From NCBI GenBank assembly GCA_903772945.1, contig CAICTM010001364.1:1-30726 (forward strand): a stretch of 30,726 nt of DNA, given 5' to 3'. Shown piece by piece: positions 7,758 to 17,265 of the stretch (positions are counted from its first letter, which is position 1; every line of letters begins with the position of its first letter). Position numbers and translations under genes: made by a program. Under the pieces are notes generated by a model that was not told the DNA's origin, did not search any database, and saw only the letters and a program-made list of their open reading frames with translations. The DNA comes from Seminavis robusta (lineage: Eukaryota > Bacillariophyta > Bacillariophyceae > Naviculales > Naviculaceae).

Positions 7758-9072
7758 TTAATCTTGCAGAGCAATCACATTGGTGCCCAGTTTTTGATAC
7801 TTCCCCGAGAGACAATGAAAGTCGTGGGGTTGATCCGTCGGAACAATCCAGCATGGAATTCGGTCCTCCGACTGCTCTTCTCGTTCTTGACGAACATCCC
7901 TTGCGCCCGGAGATACCACTGCAGATGGATCCACATCGACCAGCAATGGTTGCGAGGGGGATGGTGCCGCTGCCACCTGATCTTCGAGGATATCGTAAAA
8001 GGTGCAGTCTCGCTCGTGTTCAACATCATAGGGTGGCAAAAGAATATCCAATACGGCGGCACCATTGGGCCCGGCATAGAACTCGTGAAGATTTCCTTTG
8101 TACGGGAACAAGACGCAGACTTCCGGGGCGTGCAAATGCCTAATGGAATTCTTAAAGGCTCGTCGAGATCCTTCGGGAACTCCTGGGGGAAGCGAACTGC
8201 CAGGAGCGCTGTTACCAAACATGCGCCCCTTTAGTGTTTCATAGGGACGACGCAGCACCGATTGTGGTTGCTCTGGTGGTGGTTGTTGTTGTCCCGATGG
8301 TTGCCCCGCTTGCGTGGTGGATGGCTGGGATTCATCGTCTTGGGGTAGATCCAGACTGAGGCACTGCAAGTCTCCGTACAACAGACGACTGAGTACGCAC
8401 ATTTCTGGATGATCGTGAAGGGGTATTCTTGAAAAGGGCGGAAAGACAAAGATGCCAATACTATACTGCTCCGGTACCTCCGTAATGTGGATATACCGGA
8501 CGCACGACATGGTCCCAAAGCTTTCGTATCGCGGGTAGACTTCGTCGTGAATGGGGCGGACATTAACCCTGCAGATGGATGGTAAGGTAAGTTCAGGAGA
8601 GCCAGAGGGACAAAGACGAGGTGAGATTGGTTGTGTGTGCCAAGATCAGCCCAAGCCAACTCTGCTTGGCAGAGTAGCTAGGTAGGCTAGCTTAGCTAGG
8701 TACCAATGTTGGTACATGCACTTACCCATCACAGAGACGCGCCCCATTCTGAACTCTCTCTAGACCTAGCAAGGACTCGGCATCGAGCGCCTTGAGAGAT
8801 TTGACTACGGGTTGAAGGCAGTCTCCCAATAGCTTTTGGTCCATGCGAGACAAGCCACCATCGCTTTGTGTGAGTATGGAAGGAATCGTCAGGTGAAATT
8901 CATCGTCTGATGCAGGATTCGAACTATCGTAGGAATGCCGTTTGTTCGGGGAAGGATGTCGACCGCTGCTTTCATCCATAGAACCGCCACGAGATTTGTA
9001 CGCCGCAATAGCCAACAGCGAAGAGTGAAGCCGTTGTGTCAGAACCGATTGATGATCCATGGTAGTGGCCAT
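7758..9072 (-). CDS. Cysteamine dioxygenase / plant cysteine oxidase family thiol dioxygenase (two exons)
   Basis: Exon 1 is 9072-8726 and exon 2 is 8568-7758, giving 385 aa. The intron (8725-8569, 157 nt) has a perfect GTAAGT donor and a CTGCAG acceptor. Splicing joins GAT-GG to G-GTT in frame, reading DGVNVRPIHDEVYPRYESFG. The cupin core carries the expected iron-binding histidines: H167 and H169 in LHDHPEMCVLSRLLYG, and H277 in KGNLHEFYAG, followed by AAVLDILLPPY and ERDCTFYD. This matches the ADO/PCO family, which oxidises thiols, including N-terminal cysteines, with O2. Known members act in oxygen-dependent N-degron turnover. A Gln/Pro/Ser-rich insert sits at about 195-222. Residues 1-100 are Ser-rich and poorly conserved. 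An alternative start is the ATG four codons downstream. Confidence 0.88.
8569..8725 (-). other. Intron of the thiol dioxygenase gene
   Basis: Minus-strand donor GTAAGTGC and acceptor CATCTGCAG. The upstream frame reaches a stop (TAA) within the donor, which supports splicing. Confidence 0.85.
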
Positions 9073-9110
9073 CGTGGTGGTGGTAGTAGTGTGGTAGTAA
9101 TAGTAGTGGG
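9069..9110. repeat. GTG/GTA trinucleotide microsatellite
   Basis: A run of GTGGTGGTGGTAGTAGTGTGG-type trinucleotides lies immediately upstream of the dioxygenase start codon, probably in its 5' leader. Confidence 0.75.
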
Positions 9111-9643
9111 ATTGCAAGACAATGGCCAATGTGAAACCAAAGTAACAAAAGACGGGGTGAGTGAAATGGCAACAAGTAGACCGGCAAAGCCAACAGGAGA
9201 ACAGCAAATCAGACCAACACTTTCGCCATCCTGCGCACTTGGTTGACAGGAGAATGCAAGAAACCGACCAGCAATATCGCAAACACGAAGACCCAGATCA
9301 GTTCCAATTCGGTTTCGACCCAATGTCTCCAACACACACCACCTAAACAGATGGCTGGTTACAGGCAAACAGATGAAGCCCACACCACGAGCCCAAATGC
9401 GAAGTGGAAGGAAACTGGGACAAAGTCCGGCCGGCTTGACGAACTTCTCCATAAGTAGGCACGCTCGCGGGCTTCGCGATTTCGAGTCCCAAATCCGAAC
9501 ACAGGCTGTTTCGCGGCACACAATGCGAACTCGCATGGACACTGACGGTGCAGAGGCATTTGGCTGCTCAACGCGAAGACCATGGTCTTCGGTTTGCTGC
9601 CTCGCCGCTACGGCCCTCGACGCAGCTCTGGCTAGCTAGCTAG

Positions 9644-9838
9644 TTAGTATTGTTTGACGTACCTCTTGTTCAGTTTCGATTTCTTCGATCGTTGTGGCGG
9701 TGACTCTTCACGCTTTCGAAAGACATGTTGTAGAACATCGACGACTTTGCGCAGCGAGTTTTGCTTCTCGCTCCTCGGCCGCGGCGACTTTTCCCTCGTC
9801 GGTTGCTTCGTCTGTTCCTTCTTGTCGGCTTTTGGCAT
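9644..9838 (-). CDS. Doubtful Lys/Arg-rich ORF, 64 aa or longer if spliced
   Basis: A minus-strand frame from ATG at 9838 encodes a very basic peptide (MPKADKKEQTKQPTREKSPR; later KVVDVLQHVFRKREE). Near its end lies a strong donor-like site (AG|GTACGT, 9662), then TACTAAC and GCCAG (acceptor-like, 9628). Removing these 35 nt would join it in phase to a long open frame running to about 9039. I do not recognise the product. A second minus frame (9708-10061) overlaps it and could be the coding one instead. It may be non-coding. Confidence 0.25.
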   Translation of the reverse strand: MPKADKKEQTKQPTREKSPRPRSEKQNSLRKVVDVLQHVFRKREESPPQRSKKSKLNKRYVKQY

Positions 9839-9850
9839 CCTCCACCACAC

Positions 9851-11341
9851 TAGTATGTAGTAACTCAGAATAGATTAGCGAAGCTATCTCTTTAGCTAGT
9901 AGTAGAAGAAGTAGCTGAGGAAGGTGAAGAGTCGAGAGGATGTCTTTGATGCCAGGAGGTAAGGCCATGCAGTTTGTTGTCGAAATTGTTGGCTGTGCTG
10001 TTTGCTGCGGGTCACTTCCTGGCGGCGAGAGAGCGAGCATTTCTCCGAAACCGGCTTCCAATTGCCTGTGACTTTTTTGAGACTCGGTATCCTTAACTCT
10101 CAGCTAAACTCTGTTTTAAGTTCCTATTGAAGGGAGGTGCCACGCAATTTACATTCCACACAAGTTCTTTATCACATGTAACGTAGATTGTAGGTTGTAT
10201 TAGTTCCCCTTTCCACTTGACGCAAAAGTTCGTCACTACGTTCTGAAGTGCGTTTCTGTAGAACACGCTGCGACCAAATCCGAACCACGAAGTTCCAGTA
10301 TATATCCGTCATGTTCATTACATGTACGGGCGACAACAGTGAATGGTACCTTTTCACCTTTCCTGATGACTTTGACAAAGGACGGACCATTCCTACTTCC
10401 TACATGCAATTTGCGACAGGTTTCCGACACACAAAATAGCTACCCGTGGCTACGGTACGGTACGGAATCTGCTAAACCAATAATGTACATGTAAGGCAAG
10501 TCAAATCAGATCTGAAAATCAGGGACTGGGCCACCAATACTGCCGCATGGTTCCTGTTGATAACAGCACAGCGGAATGGGGTTATCGCACCAAGCAAGTC
10601 CTGTGTAGCCAAATGATTCCCCAACGCAGAATGCAGCAGAGGAACGGTTGCGGAAGTAGCTATTTGCTGCCATCAACCATACTCTACTAGTACCATACAG
10701 TGGTTCGATTCTTCTTATCCCGTTGATTTACGCACCATGCTTTCGATTGAGTGGAAATAGGAGAGCGCTCGGTACTAAAAGTGTTTCATGGGAGCGATTG
10801 ACTTTGCTTGTTGGAATGATAACGTTAGTACATCATTGCCTGGCAGCCAACTGTTTGCATCATTTTTTACTCTCTTGGTAACCAATCGTCCATTTAAAGT
10901 GCGACAGGGGCGACTGTAGTGAATGCCTTGCTAAGCAAAGAAGACAGATTGGGCTGTCTGATAGTGAATGCCCTGAGGTGCAGGAGCCGCTGGAGGCAGC
11001 ATTTTCAAGCCAACAAAGCAAAGAACCTCGAAGCCCGGACAACCTTGGTGCTGTGAGAACTTGTACCGTACGATCCCAGCCTCCATGAGCTATAAGCGTT
11101 GCACAAAGAGCTACTAGGCATGTATGGCGTGGGAGTTGGCGGCCACAACCAACACCACCGTGTGGGTACCGGTACGGCTTCACCAGCTAGCTAGAGTAGA
11201 AGAGGTTGATTTTTTACAAAGCAGCTGTGCCGTGTTCCAAGCTATGACGTCAGTCAGAGAATCCCCCCAAACTCAAATCCAAAAGTTCACCCCACTGGCA
11301 CCACGAGAGAAGGTAATGCAGCAGAAGAGGACTCCACGACG
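9851..11341. other. Gene-poor intergenic region
   Basis: No convincing gene was seen. A minus-strand stretch at 10172-10430 has two overlapping frames with somewhat protein-like sequence (NGPSFVKVIRKGEKVPF and ERSDELLRQVERG), which might be a decayed fragment. A TGACGTCA palindrome occurs at 11245-11252, about 90 bp upstream of the microprotein ORF. Confidence 0.4.
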
Positions 11342-11572
11342 ATGACGGGAAGACTTGAATTGAGATCGTTCAATGTTGCTGCTGATGTAGAATCCCTGTC
11401 CCCACTGAAGGGAAGGCACCGACAGCCCAGAGGTGGCCATAGACGCGACCACCACGAAGATGATGAGAATGACGATGACACACCGCTGTGCTGTTTCCCG
11501 CTCAAGGTGTTGGTGTTTGTCGGGCTACTCACGCTGATCATTTCGATCTACACCAAGAAACAAGAAAGCTGA
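11342..11572 (+). CDS. Possible tail-anchored microprotein (76 aa)
   Basis: This small ORF has a clear layout: a basic/His-rich segment (residues 25-36, RHRQPRGGHRRDHH), an acidic stretch (EDDENDDD, 39-46), two cysteines next to the membrane (CC at 50-51) and one C-terminal hydrophobic segment (KVLVFVGLLTLIISIY, 55-70) followed by TKKQES. That is the pattern of a tail-anchored membrane protein with possible palmitoylation at the cysteines. No family is recognised. No neighbouring gene supports it and the frame is short, so it may be spurious or the last exon of a longer gene. Confidence 0.4.
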   Translation: MTGRLELRSFNVAADVESLSPLKGRHRQPRGGHRRDHHEDDENDDDTPLCCFPLKVLVFVGLLTLIISIYTKKQES

Positions 11573-11667
11573 ATTGCATTTGGACTTTGCCTTTTGTGCT
11601 ACCTCGCGCTTCAAAACAAGGAAGACCCCCATGTCGGCGGCCAGCATCAGAGACAGGCAAGGTGCCG

Positions 11668-11768
11668 GCAGAGCAGGTTCCTTTCATTTTGCTGCCTTTG
11701 GTTAGGGGGAGAGGGTTCTTTGCTCGTTTGCATGAGCTCATGAGCAACCCTATCTTGCCTATTCTGGG
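11668..11768 (+). repeat. ~100-bp direct repeat, copy 1
   Basis: It shares with 11923-12022 the blocks GCAGAGCAG, TTTTGCTGCC, a G-rich stretch, TCTTTGCTCGTTTGCATGAG and CTCATG, then CCTATT. The core contains the perfect palindrome CATGAGCTCATG. Confidence 0.75.
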
Positions 11769-11865
11769 TATCAGGAATCTCCAAGAAGCTTATCATTTGG
11801 AGCACCAACAAAACACAGGTGGTGTGTGCCATCACATACCATTGATCGTCCAAATGATGTGCGTT

Positions 11866-11887
11866 GTTCGTTTGCATGAGCTCATGA
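11866..11887 (+). repeat. Core-only copy of the same repeat
   Basis: Only GTTCGTTTGCATGAGCTCAT is shared with the two longer copies. The flanks differ. Confidence 0.65.
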
Positions 11888-11922
11888 CCTCCATGAGAGG
11901 CAACTAAAGGGTAATGTAACAA

Positions 11923-12022
11923 GCAGAGCAGTTTCTCCCCTTTTGCTGCCCATGGTTGGGGAGGGGGTGCTCTTTGCTCGTTTGCATGAGCTCATGGGCA
12001 GCCCAATCATTCCTATTTTGGT
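11923..12022 (+). repeat. ~100-bp direct repeat, copy 2
   Basis: The partner of 11668-11768, roughly 75-80% identical by eye, including the palindromic core at about 11983-11994. Confidence 0.75.
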
Positions 12023-13327
12023 GAGGGGAGCAGATCGTTCGGTTTCGTTTTGAGACGTCGGGAGACAACTCCCTTCCAACAAGCATCCAGCGGCTATCAA
12101 GTTTTTTCAGCATCTACAAAGCTTTGATTATGGCTGTGGAAGAGAAAAGAATGATCTTTACCCCTTCCACTCATTTAGGAATCGTATTGTTTCGTCCAGC
12201 AAATTCAAGAATAGCTCCACTGAAATTATGACTTCTCATCTAGCTTGGCCTTTTCTGCCGCCATTGGTAGCGTGTGGACGACATGACCTTGCAAAACAAC
12301 CACAAAAGTTTGGCAACCATGTCTGTTGTTGTACGGTTGTACTTCAGCCAGCGCCACCCCAACCGTACGGTATCAGTAGGAATCCAGTGACAGTCGGCTA
12401 ATAAACATATTGAGTTGCTTTTCTGCGGCGTATGTACTAGCTAGCCTATTTGTTGCTGCCTTGCTGTAGAAATCGCTTTGCAGTTGCTGGCTGCACATTC
12501 GATGCTCCTTCTTACACAGGTCGTGGTTCTCAAGCAAGTTGGAATTAGATGCATGGCAGTGGATGCGGCCACAATGCCTGACTGGAAACGGATGAGCAGT
12601 TGCCAATAACAGCTAAGCAATCCCAGGCTCGGCTTCTCTTTAGTAGTGCGGCTGGGTTTCGTTGGAAAGGACTGGAGGCACAACTGGCTGGTTGGACTCG
12701 ACTCGACTCATGGCTTCCTGCCTGTCTGCGGAGCTGGCTTGTGGCTGGATAGCTGGTGACCAAGAAATTCGGCAACTTGGTACTAGTTGGACGCGTGGGA
12801 AGTTGTCCCTACCCGTCTACTAGATAGATCCTTCTTTATTTGCACTTCGATATCTGGTAGGGCGGATCCCAACAATGGCGCTGCACAGCATTCAGATGGT
12901 GGTTGGGCCTCCAAAGAAACTAGATAGCTGGCTACCCAGCTATTAATAGTAGCAACCAAAAGCTACAACATTCGCGAGAGAAACATGCTTTGCTTTGTAC
13001 CGTAAGATTCTCTTCCAGTCGGAAGTGGTGGAGGAGAAGAACAGACTCCAGGATCACGTTTATCTGTTATGGCACGCTCCTATCTCCTGGTGATGCTTTT
13101 CATCTATTAATGACCCTTCACGGTAAAGCTTTTTCGCTTTTGGGTTTATAATGCCCAGCTAAACCAACATACAGTGATCAGTTCTTGCGGTGAATTAATT
13201 AAACAGGCTGGTGCTGGCCAGCCAGTTCGCAATTCTAATAATTATTAGTCTGGTTTTGCTGTTATGCTTGGTGTTTGTTCCAGCCTTTTACTCCCATAGC
13301 TCTCCCTTTAACCCCTTAGCTTTAAGA
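12023..13327. other. Intergenic, no supported gene
   Basis: No recognisable coding frame was seen on either strand; the short minus frames at 12373-12775 overlap each other and carry no motif. The DNA turns AT-rich towards 13250. Confidence 0.45.
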
Positions 13328-13569
13328 GGAAGCCTTAGGAGTTAAGACCAGAAAGAACGGGTAATCCTGGTATTAACAACTTAGTCCCCCTGTAGAGCAT
13401 TATCAATGACCTAGTGACTCTTCACTGGCTACGGTTTTCTCACTGTTGTTCCGCGTTCCGCGAATGAACTCTCCCAAGAAGAGGATCTTTGGATCTCTTA
13501 CAAAATAAATAATCAACTCCCTCCGATCTCTTTCTCACAAAATACAAAACAGAATCACACGAACGCAAG
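13328..13569 (+). promoter_or_regulatory. Promoter and leader of secreted paralog A (duplicated block)
   Basis: The block is shared with the upstream region of paralog B: AATCCTGGT, TAACAA, GTCCCCC, then TCAATGACCTAGTGACTCTT (B has TCAATGACTCAGTGACTCTT). The leader just before the ATG (TCTTTCTCACAAAATACAAA) is also shared. The paired TGAC/TGACTC words look like bZIP half-sites. Confidence 0.55.
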
Positions 13570-14805
13570 ATGATCCGCATCCAACCTTTCGCCCGTTTAT
13601 CCATTCTAGTGCTTCTTGGGTTGGCTAGCTATGCCAATGCAGAGGGACAGTACAGTGTGGGTGTCAGCTGGGCGCTACCCGAGACACCCGAGGATGGCTT
13701 GTTGAAGGACTGCAGTCAACTCGAGAGGGACAAGCTGCATATTGTGGTAATCCGTGCGTTGCAGTATATTGGTATTGACATGGACCACGGTGGTTGGGCA
13801 GAAATGATCTCTGAAGATGCACTGCGAGATAGATACGCCCTATGGAAGAAAAAGTACGCCGAGGAGTTCGAGGACACAGACGAAGGTTTTGAAGATAACC
13901 TCGATTTTGGAGAAAAGAGCTGGAGTGACGCCATGAAGGAGTACAACGATCTCAAGAAGGCTGTTGTGGAGAAAAAGAAAACCGATCTAGAACTCAAGAA
14001 AGAAGCCGCTGAGAAGGCCAAGAGTCAAGCTGATCAGCTTCAAGCGGAAGCTCGGAAAGCTGAAGAGGAAGCAGAGAAGGCTTTGAGAGAAGCGGACAAA
14101 GCGGCGAAAGAAGCCACCAAACTTGAGAGAGAAGCTGGCATGTCCGACGAGCCAGATGAAGCTTGCGACACCACTGAAGAGTTTGTTTGTGCCGATGGAT
14201 CTCTTGTCACCAGGATTCTTCCTGGCTGTTTGTTTGAAGACTGCCCTATCAGTACTACTTCCGACAATGCCAGTGACCCTCCCAGCTCCAGCCCCACTGA
14301 AATTCAGAGCTCCAGCCCCAGTCAAGCTCCCACGGAAGACGACACCAACGATGGCGAGGACAAGGATGCGCGTTCCCTTGCGGAGGAACAGTTGGATTTC
14401 TTGGAGTACGAAGTCGATCTTTCCACGTTCGAACCCTGGAAACACACTGGTGAAAGCAATCGTCGACTTGGGGGGCACTGCGACGATGCAGCGGCCTATT
14501 GCAAACGTGGGATGACATACTACTGTAACTATTGCTGTAAATGCAGCGGCCGCCGCCGCCGTCGTCGTGGGCTACGCCAGCAGCAGGAACGAGAGATGAT
14601 GAAGATCTATTCCGGTGAGGACATTGAGATGACAACGAAGCTCGCCTGGACAGCCATTACGGCAATGATGGAAAAGTTCGAAGATGACGAAGAGCACAAC
14701 CAGCACAACAGAATCGAGTGTTTGAAGTATCCTGTGGAGGTAGTTGTGAAAATGCAGGGTGAGCATGGCAACATTCACACAGCTGGACCAGAATCTCCGG
14801 TCTAG
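13570..14805 (+). CDS. Secreted precursor with coiled coil, RXL sites and six-Cys peptide (paralog A, 411 aa)
   Basis: Signal peptide 1-24 (SILVLLGLASYANA, cleavage after A24). Residues 28-125 are globular. Residues 130-190 form a Lys/Glu/Ala-rich coiled coil (ARKAEEEAEKALREADKAAK). A four-cysteine motif follows at 199-226 (CDTTEEFVCADGS, CLFEDCP), of a C..CxDGSxV.R..C.F..CP type common in secreted proteins. A Ser/Pro/Thr/Asp linker (227-265) comes next. RXL motifs lie at 215-217, 268-270 (RSL), 298-300 (RRL) and 333-335 (RGL). RXL is the known endoproteolytic site of diatom biosilica-associated proteins. Between RRL and the Arg run 328-333 lies C304-x6-C-x7-C-x2-CC-x-C. The C-terminal ~65 residues are nearly identical to paralog B. 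A role in the cell wall or as a processed secreted peptide is inference. Confidence 0.8.
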   Translation: MIRIQPFARLSILVLLGLASYANAEGQYSVGVSWALPETPEDGLLKDCSQLERDKLHIVVIRALQYIGIDMDHGGWAEMISEDALRDRYALWKKKYAEEFEDTDEGFEDNLDFGEKSWSDAMKEYNDLKKAVVEKKKTDLELKKEAAEKAKSQADQLQAEARKAEEEAEKALREADKAAKEATKLEREAGMSDEPDEACDTTEEFVCADGSLVTRILPGCLFEDCPISTTSDNASDPPSSSPTEIQSSSPSQAPTEDDTNDGEDKDARSLAEEQLDFLEYEVDLSTFEPWKHTGESNRRLGGHCDDAAAYCKRGMTYYCNYCCKCSGRRRRRRGLRQQQEREMMKIYSGEDIEMTTKLAWTAITAMMEKFEDDEEHNQHNRIECLKYPVEVVVKMQGEHGNIHTAGPESPV

Positions 14806-15116
14806 GCAGGGATGGTGACAGAGGTTGGGGCAGGTTCGCAGCTGATCACAAGTCACCTCGATAGATAGAAATGCATACATGTAGATTCATAAAGATAACT
14901 GCAAAGCAAAAACGCATGATTGGCACAGGATTACCTCCTGATCCACCGCAAGGAAGGTCTAATCTTACTAGAATAAATGCTTTCATCTTCTCGGCCTGCA
15001 TGAACGCCCAGCTAGTTCGAAGCTGACCGCTGCTCGTGATCAAAAAGTAGGAATAGTAACCACCAAGCCATCTAGCCTAGTGGGTAGTAACAACCCATGT
15101 GACAAGCCGACAGCCT
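14806..15116 (+). other. 3' region of paralog A, shared with paralog B
   Basis: It matches 18409-18667 in order: GGGGCAGGTTCGCAG, GATCACAAGTCACCTC, TAGAAATGCATACAT, AACTGCAAAGCAAAAACGC, and GATCAAAA..GTAGGAA.AGTA.CCACCAAG (ending near 15070). The duplication therefore includes the 3' UTR and beyond. Confidence 0.65.
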
Positions 15117-15540
15117 CTATTTGAGTGTCGGGTATGGTTGTCTTAGTAGTGATAATGCATGCTCTAACTCGGAAAGTGGATTTTCGTCCTTCCGGTGCTC
15201 CCAACTCCCAACACATGTTTCTTCGTCCGGAATGATGTTGACAATGAACTTACTGTACGGCAGATGGCCACAACACCTATCCGGAGGGCACCACAGACCC
15301 GGATATCCCATCAGGAGCCCCTGTTCTTGCTGAGAATGCTGCGGAATTGGCATGGGAAACGAGAAAAATCGACAGTGTCGCTGTCATTGTCGACCGCTCA
15401 AAGCCGCCATTGTGGAGTGTTTCGGCCATTCGGAAAAGCGCATAACTTTCGCGCACCATGTTCCAGTTCCTCCGTGAAGGGTGGTGAGCTGGGACGACGA
15501 TCAGCATCACTTCTTCCTCTGAAAACCCATACAAATGTTA
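15117..15540 (-). pseudogene. Possible frameshifted gene remnant
   Basis: Two overlapping minus frames both look protein-like: an upstream one (15277-15540: SEEEVMLIVVPAHHPSRRNW, RESYALFRMAETLHNGGFER) and a downstream one (15117-15353: LPYSKFIVNIIPDEETCVGS, NPLSELEHALSLLRQPYPT, then stop). They differ by +1 frame and the overlap offers no good donor/acceptor pair. A decayed gene with a frameshift, or an unrecognised short intron, fits best. The family is not recognised. Confidence 0.3.
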
Positions 15541-15589
15541 CTCTCGTAATCTCCTGAAGAACTCGATCAACATGGAACTGATGAGGAAC

Positions 15590-15614
15590 GAATCGAATCG
15601 AATCGAATCGAGAG
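15590..15614. repeat. AATCG pentanucleotide repeat
   Basis: GAATCGAATCGAATCGAATC: four to five units of AATCG. Confidence 0.8.
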
Positions 15615-15916
15615 AATGGGGATTCTTCAGGAATGATCAATCGAAGAAATCAGGTCATCCAAAAGCCGATTCGATTCTTGAGGATCTTTTTCCTTTCAAC
15701 CATCCAGCATGGACCATCCGACCATCCACCATCGACCATGAGTCTCATCAGTACTGGTACATCGTACCAGGAAGCTGGGAAATAAAGTCCTATCAAAAGA
15801 TTAGAAAAGATTAAATCGCCGAAACTGTTTCTTTTTGAGCTTTTCATGAAAACGTTTTGTAAAACATCAACCATACCTTTGACTATTCTGACCGTTTCAC
15901 GAAACGAAAATATGAA

Positions 15917-16082
15917 ATCGAGTCTAATCCAATCTAATCTTATCCAATCTAATCTAATCTTAGTCTTGGAAAACTCGCAAGTTCTACACAAATTGCTATA
16001 GAAAAGTTCAAAAATTATATATAATTCTAATCTAATCCAATCTATCTAATACAATCTAATCTAATCCAATCTAGTCTAATTT
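15917..16082. repeat. Degenerate TCTAA/TCCAA pentanucleotide arrays
   Basis: Two blocks (15917-15962 and 16024-16082) consist almost entirely of TCTAA and TCCAA pentamers, split by an AT-rich spacer. The units do not match the TTAGGG telomere repeat. The surrounding 15560-16190 is AT-rich and non-coding, and separates the two copies of the secreted-protein duplication. Confidence 0.8.
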
Positions 16083-16730
16083 CCAGTTAATTCGTTCAAT
16101 TCGCATATATGTTTTTTAAAAATATCAAGTTCATTCAAATGGTTCCAATTTATGAAAATAAGCATCAAATCCAATCATATCCTTTAGAATAAGAGGACTT
16201 GCCCATCTTCCAGTACATGAGCACAGTTGGACCCCGTACCGTAGCTAGTGGTACGAGTACCACGTGGGCCCTCAATAACCAGCTATGTACCTGTCCACCT
16301 TTCGAAAATTTGGACCAAGTAAGTCATCACCCTGCAGCAACGTCAGCGTTGCGGGTAATGGGCTTTACACTCACTTCCTTTCCATCAAATAAACTGCTGC
16401 TTTGTGTGGAATTCCACGTTTAGTCATGCATAAATTCAAGTTTTCTTCCAGATTAGTCATCTGTTACCGACTGTTACGCATTGTTGCGTAGAGTCTCCTC
16501 ATTATTCCAGTTTTTATCATTCTTCCAATTCTTAATGCTTCTCTTTTCTGTCATTCTTCCAAAAGAAATCATTTTCAACCTGACAACATTCTAAAACACC
16601 ATGTACGATATTCCCGCAACTCCTTCAGGTTACCGCGGTACTAACTAAGTAACTAACTGTAAATACGTACTTTTGATGCTATAAAGAGGTTGTAACAAGT
16701 CCCTTTGCCTCTCTGTATGATAGTCATAGT
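16083..16730. other. Intergenic, no supported gene
   Basis: AT-rich DNA with a GTGGTACGAGTACCACGTGG palindrome-like stretch (16249-16268) and repeated ATTCTTCC words (16500-16565). No gene was seen. Confidence 0.45.
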
Positions 16731-17265
16731 GGAAGCATTGGTAATTATGCAGAAAACATTGAATCCTGGTCATAACAATTTGGTCCCCCACCCGTTAGGT
16801 TCATCAATGACTCAGTGACTCTTTGCTTTGGCGTTTCATCTCCGTCCCACTGTCGCGATGAGATGGGATCTGTCTCTTCGCAGCTCTCTTCGCCCTTCAT
16901 TGGGGTATGGGGCAAAATATGGACTCTGTGACAATGTGTTTCGAAATGCATAATGGTACGTATATATGCGTAATGTTTAGTAACTGGACGTAGCTGAACT
17001 ACATAGACTTCCGTAGTAAACCGTATACCGTATAGTACGTAACCATTCCGTGTTGTTGTGGTAATCCTAAGTTGCCCCGTACCCCTGGCGTTTCATGTAT
17101 TGTCCCACTGTTCCGCCGCGAGAGACGGGATCTACTCTCTTCGATGGTCAAAAATAATCGAAGACTGCATGCCACTTCCGAAGCAACTAGACTACGAGTA
17201 CAGATCTCACAAAAAATCAGGGAAGCGCATCTTTCTCACAAATACAAAAAAGAGTCAAACGCACG
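16731..17265 (+). promoter_or_regulatory. Promoter and leader of secreted paralog B, with an insertion
   Basis: The distal part (16748-16880) matches paralog A's promoter, including TGACTCAGTGACTC at 16808-16821. The segment GGCGTTTCAT...GTCCCACTGT...GGGATCT..TCTCTTCG occurs twice (16830-16880 and 17087-17143), flanking about 205 bp absent from A. The leader just before the ATG again matches A (TCTTTCTCACAAATACAAAA). Confidence 0.55.

Noticed and set aside
8900..8935. tRNA-like B-box (GTTCGAATCC on the minus strand)
   Set aside because: It lies inside exon 1 of the dioxygenase gene, with no A-box or cloverleaf pairing around it.
10640..10710. GGTTCGATTC resembling a tRNA T-loop
   Set aside because: The flanking bases cannot form the T-stem or acceptor stem.
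15917..16082. Interstitial telomere array
   Set aside because: The units are TCTAA/TCCAA pentamers, not TTAGGG or a close variant.
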